Part shown: piece by piece, positions 47,692-55,977 of the stretch
Position numbering within the stretch: position 1 is the stretch's first letter
Layout: the number at the start of each line of letters is the position of its first letter
Assembly: GCF_030232885.1 (NCBI RefSeq)
Contig: NZ_JASPGD010000001.1
Span: forward strand, 357,701 to 421,700
From: Corynebacterium sp. MSK297
Lineage (GTDB): Bacteria; Actinomycetota; Actinomycetes; Mycobacteriales; Mycobacteriaceae
Length of the DNA: 64,000 bases
Direction: 5' to 3'
Program-made: the position numbers and the translations under genes
The notes under the pieces: model-generated
Told to the model about the DNA's origin: nothing
What the model saw: only the letters and a program-made list of their open reading frames with translations
The model's database searches: none

Positions 47692-47798
47692 CCAGAGAAA
47701 AACCACCGGTTCTAAAACAGATTCGCAAAAGCGCTATCACTTAATCAAAAACGCGCAAAAATTGGCCGCTGAGCTGTGCAGTCCGCTAATTACGGTGC

Positions 47799-47804
47799 TA
47801 GCGT
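47799..47804 (+). promoter_or_regulatory. -10 element for leaderless YhgE/Pip operon
   Basis: TAGCGT ending 7 bases before the GTG at 47812. Confidence 0.45.
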
Positions 47805-47811
47805 TCTACAG

Positions 47812-50355
47812 GTGAGTACTAGTTGGAAGGTCTTTCGCGAGGACTTAGCCCGGTTATGGCAAACCCGAAAAGTCTGGGTAATCCTGATTGGGCTGATGAT
47901 CACCCCAGCTTTATATTCGTGGATTAATATTGCCGCTTTTTGGGATCCGTATGAAAATACCGAGAACATCAAAGTCGCCGTCGTCAATGAGGACGAAGGC
48001 GCTTCTTCTACTATCACCGGCGATCTCGACGTCGGTGCACAGTTAGTCAGCCAACTCAAAGACAATGACCAGTTGGGCTGGCAATTCCTGGACCGGGGAG
48101 CGGCCAATCACGCGGTGCATTCGGGCGAAGTTTTCGCCTCGATCACGGTGCCGAAAACCTTCTCGCAAGATTTCGTCAGCTTATTTGAGGGCACCTATTC
48201 CAAACCCACGCTGGAATACGCGGTCAACGAAAAACTCAATGCCATCGCGCCGAAAATCACAGACCAGGGCGCTTCCACCATCGATTCGCAGATCAGCTCG
48301 TCATTTAATGAGCAGGTGGCGCAATCCGTGGCCACAGAGCTGCGCAATTCCGGTCACGATCTGGATTTCCGCATCGGTGATACCGCCAATCGCGCCTCGG
48401 ATACTTTCACCCGCACCGCCGATACCATCGCTGATACCCGCAAAGACCTCGGCCGTGTGCAGGCGAACCTTGACAACGCCCGCCCGGCAATCGCTCAGGC
48501 CCGCGAGGCATTGGTCACCGTCGAGCGCACCATCGACGACGCCCAGACAGCCCTCGGCCAAGTGCAAGCAATCACCGATGAAGTCCAGCGCCAGCTAACC
48601 AGTTTCGCCGACGAAGCCACCGCCGCATATGTGCAAGGCACCACCGCGCTTGCCGACGGCGCTGCTTCTGCACATGCCACCGTCAATTCCGTATCGGGCC
48701 AGCTGACAGGCGCGCTCAACCGCGTTGGGGCAGCAACCGATGGTGCCCACGGCATTCTCGACCAAGCCGATGGCGCAATCAACCGGTTGGATGATCTTAC
48801 TGATCTGCCTGCTGTGCCACCGACAATCACCAACCAGATTCAGCAGACCGTGGATGATCTGCACGGCCGGAATGCGAACAACCGCGCCGTGCTCGGTGAA
48901 CTTACTGCTTTGCAAGACAGCGCGCAAGACACCCTCAACTCATTGGATAACACTGCCGCAGCCCTGGACAACGCCACCAAGGCAGCGCGGGATGATTCCG
49001 CCGGTTTGCGCACATCCATCAACAACACCGTCCCGCAGATTAATTCCGCGATCTCCCAAGTTGCAGCTACCGCCGCTAACCTTTCGGCCACCCTGGGCGC
49101 GCAGAAAACCTTGCTTAGCGAAACCGACGGCCTGCTCGACGGCGTCAACGTGCAGCTGGAACGCGCGCACGAAGTCGTCGACAGTTTCGGTGGCGACCTG
49201 GACGGCATCGAAAACGGTCTACGTACCGCCCGCACGGACATCCTTACGCTGGCTAACCTGGCCCAGGACAACCCTGCACTGCGGTCCGTGAATGCGCTGA
49301 ATGCGGACGATATCTCATCGTTCCTCGCCTCACCGGCAGAGATGGAATCGCACGCCGTATTCCCAGTCTCGCACTACGGCTCCGGCATGTCGTCGTTGTT
49401 TATCAACCTGACGCTGTGGATCGGCGCGTTCATGTTGATGATCATCTTCCGCACCGAAGTGGACCCGCGTGGGCGCGAGCACCTGACCGTCGGCAAGGCT
49501 TATCAGGCGCGCTACATGCTCATGGGTGTCTTTGGCATCATGCAGGCGCTAATCGTGTCGATCGGCAACTTGGTCATGGGCATCGAACATGTCTCGAAAA
49601 TTGGTTATGTTCTCACCGCCGTGATTTTGAGCCTGTGCTATCTAGCAATCATTTATGGTTTGGTCTCAGCCCTTGGTCACATTGGACGCATCATCGCCGT
49701 GGTCTACGCTTTCGTGCAGATCCCGGGCGCATCCGGCCTCTACCCCATCGAAATGACGCCAGATTTCTTCCGCGCAGTGTCACCATTTTTGCCGTTTACC
49801 TACGGCATCGGTGCCATGCGCGAGACCGTTGGTGGTTTCTATGGCAACCACTATTGGGTCAATATCATTGTGATCATCGGTATGGCCGCTGTCGCATTTG
49901 TCGTCGGCATGTTGGCGCGCCGGGGCCTGTCGCACGTGAATATTCTGGTCAACGACCAACTGAACAAAGGCGGGCTGGTCATCAACGAAAAGGTGCACTT
50001 CACCGGCAGCCAATACCGAATCACCGACGTTATTTCCGCGCTGCGGGACCGAGAAGGCTACCAGCACAACCTCGATTCCAAGTGGCGTTCGAACCCGCGC
50101 AATTACACCACATGGATGAGCATCACCATCGGCATCGGTGTGTTGTTGGTGTTCATCCTGGGAATCATCTCGCGGTTTAACCCGGAGGAAAAAGCAATTT
50201 TCTTTGGTTTGGCCTGCCTGGTTGTGCTGGTTTCGGTGGGCATCATCAGCGCGTTGGAATACGTGAAGCAATCCGTCGCCCGCGATCACAGCCTGACGGA
50301 TCTCAGCGACGATGAGCTGAAAGAACAACTGGCCAAGCAAGGTGAAAAGCCATGA
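47812..50355 (+). CDS. YhgE/Pip family membrane protein (first of pair)
   Basis: An 847-residue protein with one N-terminal transmembrane helix (about 21-42), an outer N-domain, a very long helical Ala/Asp/Asn/Thr-rich stalk (about 190-500) and about six C-terminal helices of the ABC-2 permease type (from about 530). This is the YhgE/Pip layout, seen in phage-infection proteins and in the ESX/type VII-linked family of Gram-positive bacteria. An additional helix pair lies near the C-terminus. The start GTG has a leaderless -10. Its stop overlaps the next start in ATGA, so the pair is cotranslated. The biological role is unproven. Confidence 0.85.
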   Translation: MSTSWKVFREDLARLWQTRKVWVILIGLMITPALYSWINIAAFWDPYENTENIKVAVVNEDEGASSTITGDLDVGAQLVSQLKDNDQLGWQFLDRGAANHAVHSGEVFASITVPKTFSQDFVSLFEGTYSKPTLEYAVNEKLNAIAPKITDQGASTIDSQISSSFNEQVAQSVATELRNSGHDLDFRIGDTANRASDTFTRTADTIADTRKDLGRVQANLDNARPAIAQAREALVTVERTIDDAQTALGQVQAITDEVQRQLTSFADEATAAYVQGTTALADGAASAHATVNSVSGQLTGALNRVGAATDGAHGILDQADGAINRLDDLTDLPAVPPTITNQIQQTVDDLHGRNANNRAVLGELTALQDSAQDTLNSLDNTAAALDNATKAARDDSAGLRTSINNTVPQINSAISQVAATAANLSATLGAQKTLLSETDGLLDGVNVQLERAHEVVDSFGGDLDGIENGLRTARTDILTLANLAQDNPALRSVNALNADDISSFLASPAEMESHAVFPVSHYGSGMSSLFINLTLWIGAFMLMIIFRTEVDPRGREHLTVGKAYQARYMLMGVFGIMQALIVSIGNLVMGIEHVSKIGYVLTAVILSLCYLAIIYGLVSALGHIGRIIAVVYAFVQIPGASGLYPIEMTPDFFRAVSPFLPFTYGIGAMRETVGGFYGNHYWVNIIVIIGMAAVAFVVGMLARRGLSHVNILVNDQLNKGGLVINEKVHFTGSQYRITDVISALRDREGYQHNLDSKWRSNPRNYTTWMSITIGIGVLLVFILGIISRFNPEEKAIFFGLACLVVLVSVGIISALEYVKQSVARDHSLTDLSDDELKEQLAKQGEKP

Positions 50356-52541
50356 ACAACATCCTGACCATCCTCCGCGATGACGTGCGCGCAATCCGCG
50401 GAAACGTCATGACCGGCGTGATTGTATTCGGCCTGGTAATCATCCCACTGCTATTTACCGGTTTCAACATTCTGGCGAGCTGGGATCCTTTCAGTAACAC
50501 CGACCGCCTGAAAATCGCTGTTGCCAGCAAAGACAAAGGCCACGAGTCTGATCTGGCGTCGCTGCGGCTCAACCTTGGCGACGAAGTGCTCTCCCAACTT
50601 TCCCGGAACGAGCAGGTTGACTGGGTGATCACGGATTCCGACGACGCGTTGGAAGGTACCAAATCCGGTGAATACTATGCCGGAATCGTGCTGCCGGAAA
50701 ACTTCAGTCAAGAACTGTTGACTTTCTATATCGAAGGTACGGAACCGGCAAAGTTGGATTTGTATACCAACGAGAAGAAAAACGCCTTGTCGACGACGAT
50801 CACCGAACGCAGTGCCAGCGGTGTGATCGAGCGTATCGACGAATCGTTTACCCACGTGGTCACCACCGTCGGCTTGGGCGTGGTGGAATCTCTGGATAAC
50901 TATCTTGAAGACGGCGATACCCAGGCGGCGCTGGATAATGTTGTTCACAGGATTGATAGCGTCGGCACCCGTTTGCAGGCCTCTGCCGGTACGGTGCGTA
51001 GCCTGGCAAACTTGGTGGATTCCACGATTCCACTGGCACGCTCTGCAGATAATATTCTCAACGCTGCTGGTAACCAGACCTCTGGTGCTGCTGGTGGCGG
51101 TAACGCCCCTGCCCCTATCGACTCGCTGTCGGCCACGTTGAATGATTCCACCAGTGCCCTGGAGAATTCTCTGGGAGCTACCGTACAGGCGTATTCGGCG
51201 TTGTCGGATCAGTTCGACGAGCTGTTGCACAATGCCCAGGCGACAACTGCGCACACCGCACAAACCTACCGCACGGCCGCCGAACGCGTCGCCCAGCAAA
51301 CTGCCGCGTTCCGCGGAGTGCGGGATGCCATAGACCGTCAGGTGGGCAACCTGGATCTACCAGGCCCGGTGGCTGCCGGTTACCAGCAGGTGCACGCGCA
51401 ATTAGATGGTGCGATCGCCCAGTCGAATGCCTTGCATGATTCCTTGACGACGACCGCCGACCGCATTGAGTCGGGCACCGGCAACGCCCAGCAATCGCGG
51501 CAGGAAACACAATCGGCGATTGGCGCAGCACGCCAAGCCGTCGATAATGCGCGTACTGCTTATCAACAAAATCTGCAGCCACAGTTGACTGCGTTACGCG
51601 GCAGCATCAACACCGTCGCCGCTGATATTGCTGCAGTGCGCGCAGAAATCAGCGATGTACGTGACACGCTGTCTGCTACGTCCGGTGCAGATGGCTCCGC
51701 GCTGGTGCGTGCCCGCGATGGTGCGGACCGATTGGCCGATACCTTGTACAACCAGGCGCAACGTTTTGCAGAACTGCAGCGCAAGGTGAACGACGTCCGT
51801 GATGGTGGCGATTTGAGCCAGTTGGCGGACATCATCGGTTCTGATCCGGAACTACTGGCCTCGCGGATTACCACTCCCGTCGACGTCGAACGCACACCGG
51901 TCTTCGAGGTCGCCGCTTTCGGCGTCGGAATGACGCCGTTTTATCTAGCGCTGGCTCTGTGGGTCGGTGCGCTGCTGACCTGTGTGTTGATGCGCAGCAA
52001 CGCCGAGGACAAGTACTTGCGGGAAGACGGCGAGTTCACCCGCAACCAGGTCTACCTAGGACGCTTTGCGACGTTCGGGCTGATCGGCATCGCGCAGGCC
52101 ACCTTCGCGGTGGGCGGTCTGATCTTGTTTGTGCAGATTCAGCCGAAGCATCCGTTGCTCCTGTGGCTGGCAGCCTCGGTGGCTTCGCTGGTGTTCATGC
52201 TGATTGTGCATGCGCTCGTCATCGCTTTTGATAGTGCGGGTAAGGCTTTAGCTGTGTTGTTGTTGATCGTGCAGGTGTCTGGTTCCGGTGGCGCTTATCC
52301 GTTGACGCTATTGCCAGACTGGTTCCAATCCATAAGCCCATGGTTGCCTGCCACGTATGCCATCGATGCTTTCCGCAGCGCCATCGCCGGTGTGTACCAG
52401 GGCGATCTTTACCGCGATCTGTTGATGCTGTTGCTCTTCGCCATCCCCGCGTTGGTGCTGGGATTGTGGCTGCGTCGCGCTATGGATAGCTATCACCAGC
52501 GGCTGCAGAAGGGTATCCAAGAAACCCGCGTCATGCAATAG
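50352..52541 (+). CDS. YhgE/Pip family membrane protein (second of pair)
   Basis: A 729-residue paralogue of the preceding protein with the same order: N-terminal helix (about 19-40), outer domain ending near 180, long helical stalk (about 190-490) and about six C-terminal helices (from about 525). The two differ enough to act as non-identical subunits. The ATGA overlap with the upstream stop suggests equal production and perhaps a heteromeric complex; that is inference. Repeats follow its TAG stop. Confidence 0.85.
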   Translation: MNNILTILRDDVRAIRGNVMTGVIVFGLVIIPLLFTGFNILASWDPFSNTDRLKIAVASKDKGHESDLASLRLNLGDEVLSQLSRNEQVDWVITDSDDALEGTKSGEYYAGIVLPENFSQELLTFYIEGTEPAKLDLYTNEKKNALSTTITERSASGVIERIDESFTHVVTTVGLGVVESLDNYLEDGDTQAALDNVVHRIDSVGTRLQASAGTVRSLANLVDSTIPLARSADNILNAAGNQTSGAAGGGNAPAPIDSLSATLNDSTSALENSLGATVQAYSALSDQFDELLHNAQATTAHTAQTYRTAAERVAQQTAAFRGVRDAIDRQVGNLDLPGPVAAGYQQVHAQLDGAIAQSNALHDSLTTTADRIESGTGNAQQSRQETQSAIGAARQAVDNARTAYQQNLQPQLTALRGSINTVAADIAAVRAEISDVRDTLSATSGADGSALVRARDGADRLADTLYNQAQRFAELQRKVNDVRDGGDLSQLADIIGSDPELLASRITTPVDVERTPVFEVAAFGVGMTPFYLALALWVGALLTCVLMRSNAEDKYLREDGEFTRNQVYLGRFATFGLIGIAQATFAVGGLILFVQIQPKHPLLLWLAASVASLVFMLIVHALVIAFDSAGKALAVLLLIVQVSGSGGAYPLTLLPDWFQSISPWLPATYAIDAFRSAIAGVYQGDLYRDLLMLLLFAIPALVLGLWLRRAMDSYHQRLQKGIQETRVMQ

Positions 52542-52596
52542 CGCTAGTACAGCACTAGTACGCGGACGCCCGCAGCACTAGTACGCCGACGCCCGC
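52541..52596. repeat. two 23-bp direct repeats after the YhgE stop
   Basis: Adjacent 23-base copies at 52551-52573 and 52574-52596 differing by one base, preceded by a partial copy (52541-52550) that starts at the last base of the TAG stop. Confidence 0.8.
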
Positions 52597-52655
52597 GGTC
52601 GGCTGACTTTGCTCGCCAACACTGCTATTACTGGGTGCTATGAGTGGTGGTTGGC

Positions 52656-53165
52656 GTGAGTAAAAATTCCCCCGATAATATCCTGCTCTATTTGCCGGAA
52701 AAACAAGAGCAGCAGATCCGCGAGATCTTCGCTGGTTTGGCTGACCGGGGCTTTCCGGTGCAAAACCAGCGCCCGCATATTACGGTGACGTTTTCCGCGG
52801 CGATGGATCCCAGCGTCGTCGAGTTGGCAGCCGAGTTATTGCCCGCGGTAATCCCGGCGCAGTTTCGCCGGGTGGGCAACGTCATCTTCGGCACTAAGAG
52901 CAAACAGACCGTGGCGTGGTTGTTGCAGACCACCCGGGAATTAGAAATTGCCGCCAGCACAATCAGCGCAGCCAACCCCGATGGCCACGGCCCGTTGTGG
53001 ACTCCTCACCTAACCATGGGTTTGCGCCTGCCCCGCAAAGACATCCCCGGTTATTTGCAGGCCATGGATGAGCTGACCTCGTCGCATTTCAAAGAACTCA
53101 CTGCGATAGAAGCCGCGTATTGGCGCCCACGGACGCAAGAAAAACGTCTACTCGCAGGTGGCTAG
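52656..53165 (+). CDS. 2H phosphoesterase (2'-5' RNA ligase-like)
   Basis: A 169-residue protein of the 2H phosphoesterase superfamily. The two HxT motifs are HITVTF (about residue 37) and HLTMGL (about 115), spaced as in 2'-5' RNA ligase/cyclic phosphodiesterase proteins, which act on 2',3'-cyclic phosphates. The exact substrate is unknown. Three in-frame GTGs (52644, 52647, 52656) could start it; I take the last, giving MSKNSPD. It converges on the HepT gene with a 2-base gap. Confidence 0.82.
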   Translation: MSKNSPDNILLYLPEKQEQQIREIFAGLADRGFPVQNQRPHITVTFSAAMDPSVVELAAELLPAVIPAQFRRVGNVIFGTKSKQTVAWLLQTTRELEIAASTISAANPDGHGPLWTPHLTMGLRLPRKDIPGYLQAMDELTSSHFKELTAIEAAYWRPRTQEKRLLAGG

Positions 53166-53167
53166 CA

Positions 53168-53602
53168 TTATTTTCCAGCTAGCCACCCGGCGACAGAATT
53201 CACATACTGGCCATAGAGTTGGAGCACACGTGGAATCGACTCCGCAATTATGTCTAGATCAACTTCGACGTATTGGTGCGTAATAATGTTGCGCAACGCT
53301 GCACTCTTAGAGAAGTCTTGCTCGAGTTCTTTAGGCAAGATTCCAGCCCGGATTAGCGTTTCAAAACCGCGCCGACTATTTGAATCCACAATATCCAAAG
53401 TTGTCGTAGCAATATGCTGGTTAATGTCGGTAGAAAGGTCAATTATTTGCTGGATCATGAAGAAAACTGCATACATTTCCGACAAATTAGCGCGCAAATG
53501 GTCTGCTTCAACGTGCTGATGTTTTTCTAATTCGCCCAGCAGACGTCGAAGTGATTCGAGCCGTTTTTGCACAGTGCCGTACTGAAATTCTTTCGGTGTC
53601 AT
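53168..53602 (-). CDS. hepT: HEPN-domain toxin, HepT-like
   Basis: A 144-residue all-helical HEPN protein. The nuclease motif RX4HXY is present as R104, H109, Y111 in RNIITHQY. In HEPN-MNT toxin-antitoxin systems this protein is an RNase toxin that the partner nucleotidyltransferase inactivates by adding AMP to the motif tyrosine. Its ATG overlaps the stop of the MNT gene by 4 bases (ATGA), the normal gene order antitoxin then toxin. The full catalytic motif and overlap argue that the pair is functional. Confidence 0.88.
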   Translation of the reverse strand: MTPKEFQYGTVQKRLESLRRLLGELEKHQHVEADHLRANLSEMYAVFFMIQQIIDLSTDINQHIATTTLDIVDSNSRRGFETLIRAGILPKELEQDFSKSAALRNIITHQYVEVDLDIIAESIPRVLQLYGQYVNSVAGWLAGK

Positions 53603-54030
53603 GAAGCTAAGCTCCGCAGTGCGTATTCACGCCGATAAGCGGTATTGATATATTCCCGAGCTGCCATCATTTGCAGATTGCCGTACTTAGAATTAGACGG
53701 ATCCACCAATAATTCACATTTCTGCAGGGCTTCATAACGAGCAACAACATCAGCCAAATCCAGATTCATAAAGTCCATGCTGTCCCCTGCATCGACCCCG
53801 TATCGGACATAAAACGCCGTGGCCACGTCGAGAAGATTCGGCCTGTCTTCTTTGGGGCGAGAAAAATCAACTGAATAAGCAAGATCCACATCCCCCGCAC
53901 TGTGTGCATCAGTACGTGCGCTTCCGAATAAAACCAGCAGGTCAATACCCAGTTCTAAGCAGAACGATTCCAGCGAGCCATCTTCGACTTCGCTGCGCAA
54001 CCTGGCGACGATTTCTGTGGGGGTACTCAT
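53599..54030 (-). CDS. mntA: MNT nucleotidyltransferase antitoxin, MntA-like
   Basis: A 143-residue minimal nucleotidyltransferase. The GSX9DXD motif is G36-S37 to D47 and D49 in LFGSARTDAHSAGDVDLAY, followed by a third acidic position in the MNLDL stretch near residue 88. Such proteins AMPylate and silence the HEPN toxin encoded downstream. The gene leads the two-gene unit and overlaps hepT by 4 bases. The upstream 210-base gap to the butanediol dehydrogenase gene should hold its promoter. Confidence 0.88.
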   Translation of the reverse strand: MSTPTEIVARLRSEVEDGSLESFCLELGIDLLVLFGSARTDAHSAGDVDLAYSVDFSRPKEDRPNLLDVATAFYVRYGVDAGDSMDFMNLDLADVVARYEALQKCELLVDPSNSKYGNLQMMAAREYINTAYRREYALRSLAS

Positions 54031-54242
54031 AATGCAACTCTAGCAAGCAACGCCTCTGGTTTTTGCGGCGCAGTCTGCGTGATAAAAAACATACGCCGGT
54101 CACACGCTACTGCTTATATGATGGGGACCATAAGATTCCGGATTTTTATAGCACCTCATTCGTAGCCATTCGTCCAATTTGCAGCCTGTCCACGCAACCG
54201 CCGCAGGCTGCGTAGACACGCGCCCTGATCTGAGGAGGCACC

Positions 54243-55334
54243 ATGAAAGCTGCACGTTTTTATGATCGCAACGACATCCGTATCGAAGACATCGAGCAAC
54301 AAGAATTACAACCAGGTACCGCCCGCGTTGATGTCGCCTGGTGTGGCATCTGTGGCACCGACCTGCACGAATACCTCGACGGCCCAATCTTTTGCCCTTC
54401 ACACGGCAAGCCACACCCAATCAGTGGCGAAGAACCACCGGTGACCATGGGCCACGAATTCTGTGGCGTGATCTCCGAAGTAGCCGATGATATCGATGAC
54501 CTGGCCGTGGGCGATCACGTCGTTGTCGAGCCCTACATCATCAGTGAAGACGTTAATACCGGTCCAGAGTCCAAGACCTACCACCTGTCGGAAAACATGA
54601 ACTTCATCGGGCTGGGTGGCCGTGGCGGCGGCTTGGCGGAAAATATCGTCGTCAAGCGTCGGTGGATCCACAAGATCAGCGATAAGGTTTCCCTCGATCA
54701 CGCCGCACTCATTGAACCGCTGACCGTGGGGTATCACGCCGTGGAACGCGCAGGCGTGGGCGAGGATTCCGCGGGCCAGGTTGCACTCATCGGTGGTGCG
54801 GGCCCAATCGGTTTGCTCACCGCGGCTGTGCTGAAGGCATTTGGTGTGACCGTCGTCGTCTCCGAGCTGTCCAAAGCTCGCCGCGAAAAAGCCCTGGAGA
54901 CCGGCGTTGCTGATCATGCGCTGAACCCAGAAGATGTCGACGTCGTCGCCAAGGTCAAGGAGCTTACCGACGGCGTGGGCGCCGATGTGGCTTTCGAATG
55001 CACCTCTGTCCCGGTGGTTTTCGACACGCTCATGGATGCGCTGCGCCCACGCGGGGTTTTGCAGATTGTCTCGATTTGGGGCAAGCCTGCTGAGGTGGAC
55101 CTGAACAAGATCGTGCTGAAGGAACTGGATGTGCGCGGCACCATTGGTTATGTCAACAACCACCCGGCTGCCATCAAATTGGTCGAAGATGGACGCGTGG
55201 ACCTCACTCCGTTTGTCACTGCGCGCATTGGTTTAGACGAGCTGATCAACGAAGGTTTCGACACGCTCATCCACCGCAACGAAACCGCCGTGAAAATCCT
55301 CGTTTCGCCATCTGGCAAGGGCTTGGATAAGTAG
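54243..55334 (+). CDS. zinc-dependent 2,3-butanediol dehydrogenase-like alcohol dehydrogenase
   Basis: A 363-residue medium-chain dehydrogenase close to (R,R)-2,3-butanediol/acetoin dehydrogenases. Catalytic zinc ligands are Cys in WCGICGTDLHEY (about residue 37) and His-Glu in MGHEFCG (about 71). The NAD(P) Rossmann motif is GGAGPIGLL near 181. The insertion with DGPIFCPSHGKPHPISGE is typical of the butanediol group; the structural-zinc four-cysteine lobe is absent. The start has a GAGGAGG site. It stands alone, with no acetoin synthesis genes beside it. Confidence 0.88.
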   Translation: MKAARFYDRNDIRIEDIEQQELQPGTARVDVAWCGICGTDLHEYLDGPIFCPSHGKPHPISGEEPPVTMGHEFCGVISEVADDIDDLAVGDHVVVEPYIISEDVNTGPESKTYHLSENMNFIGLGGRGGGLAENIVVKRRWIHKISDKVSLDHAALIEPLTVGYHAVERAGVGEDSAGQVALIGGAGPIGLLTAAVLKAFGVTVVVSELSKARREKALETGVADHALNPEDVDVVAKVKELTDGVGADVAFECTSVPVVFDTLMDALRPRGVLQIVSIWGKPAEVDLNKIVLKELDVRGTIGYVNNHPAAIKLVEDGRVDLTPFVTARIGLDELINEGFDTLIHRNETAVKILVSPSGKGLDK

Positions 55335-55423
55335 CACCTCCTGGTTGAGTCTCTCCCCCCCGGTCTTCTCTGAGCTATGCTCTATTGTGAGTTACAGTTT
55401 GTGAGAATACTCGGGGGATTTTC

Positions 55424-55741
55424 ATGGATACGGCAGAAATAGTTCTGCAAGCAGCACAGTTAGTTGTTGCATTAGCAGGCCTTATAGGACTAGTTGCAAC
55501 AATCCAGCAGAGGACCCATAGCGATAACCGGTCTGAATGGTGGAAACGATATACCTGGCCCCTGGAAAACATAACCAGCGAGAACCTGTACGTGCGCGAA
55601 TCTGCGTGGCGCAACATCAACGTACTGAATAAAAGCGCATTAATTGCAAAGACTGAAAAATCTCTTATTGCTGGCATTGCTTATGAATTCATCGACGACG
55701 ATAATGAAGAGCAGCGCCCTGGAGGAGACGAAGATGTTTAG
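55424..55741 (+). CDS. small membrane-anchored hypothetical protein (105 aa), first of overlapping pair
   Basis: A 105-residue protein with one N-terminal helix (about 5-28, rich in Ala, Val, Leu) and a soluble part with SEWWKRYTWPLENI, then ESAWRNINVLNKSALI and an acidic tail (DDDNEEQRPGGDED). I do not recognise a named family, but a WW+R motif after one membrane helix is a pattern I recall in small accessory genes of actinobacteria. Its last 8 bases overlap the start of the next gene. Context is accessory. Function unknown. Confidence 0.7.
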   Translation: MDTAEIVLQAAQLVVALAGLIGLVATIQQRTHSDNRSEWWKRYTWPLENITSENLYVRESAWRNINVLNKSALIAKTEKSLIAGIAYEFIDDDNEEQRPGGDEDV

Positions 55742-55976
55742 AGAAACCGAACCACGAGTACTTCGAGCAAAAGCTCAAGCGGCGGTATCCGGCAGTAAAA
55801 TTACAGGGGACATACTCCCCCGCTATGTCTACGAGTTAGCCGAAGAACCTGTCCCTCCAGGCGCCACAGATAAGCTTCAAAAGGGTACGCCACCGCCTGA
55901 GGACAATAGCTTACGCGGTCGACTCAAACGGTGGTGGCGGAGAAATTGGAGCTCAGAAGTCATTTTCGACGACTAA
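55734..55976 (+). CDS. small basic hypothetical protein (80 aa), second of overlapping pair
   Basis: An 80-residue protein: an N-terminal helix-like segment with RVLRAKAQAAVSGSKITG and LPRYVYELAEEPVPP, and a C-terminus with RLKRWWRRNWSSEVIF. The start ATG at 55734 has a GGAGGAG site inside the previous gene, 8 bases before that gene's stop, so the two are cotranslated. No known family. It converges on the phosphatase gene with a 1-base gap. Function unknown; a partner role with the upstream membrane protein is inference. Confidence 0.7.
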   Translation: MFRETEPRVLRAKAQAAVSGSKITGDILPRYVYELAEEPVPPGATDKLQKGTPPPEDNSLRGRLKRWWRRNWSSEVIFDD

Positions 55977-55977
55977 C

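Noticed and set aside
49416..50180. 254-codon plus-strand frame
   Set aside because: Out-of-frame shadow inside the first YhgE/Pip gene.
54399..55163. 254-codon minus-strand frame
   Set aside because: Fully antisense to the butanediol dehydrogenase gene, with no protein family and no ribosome-binding site.
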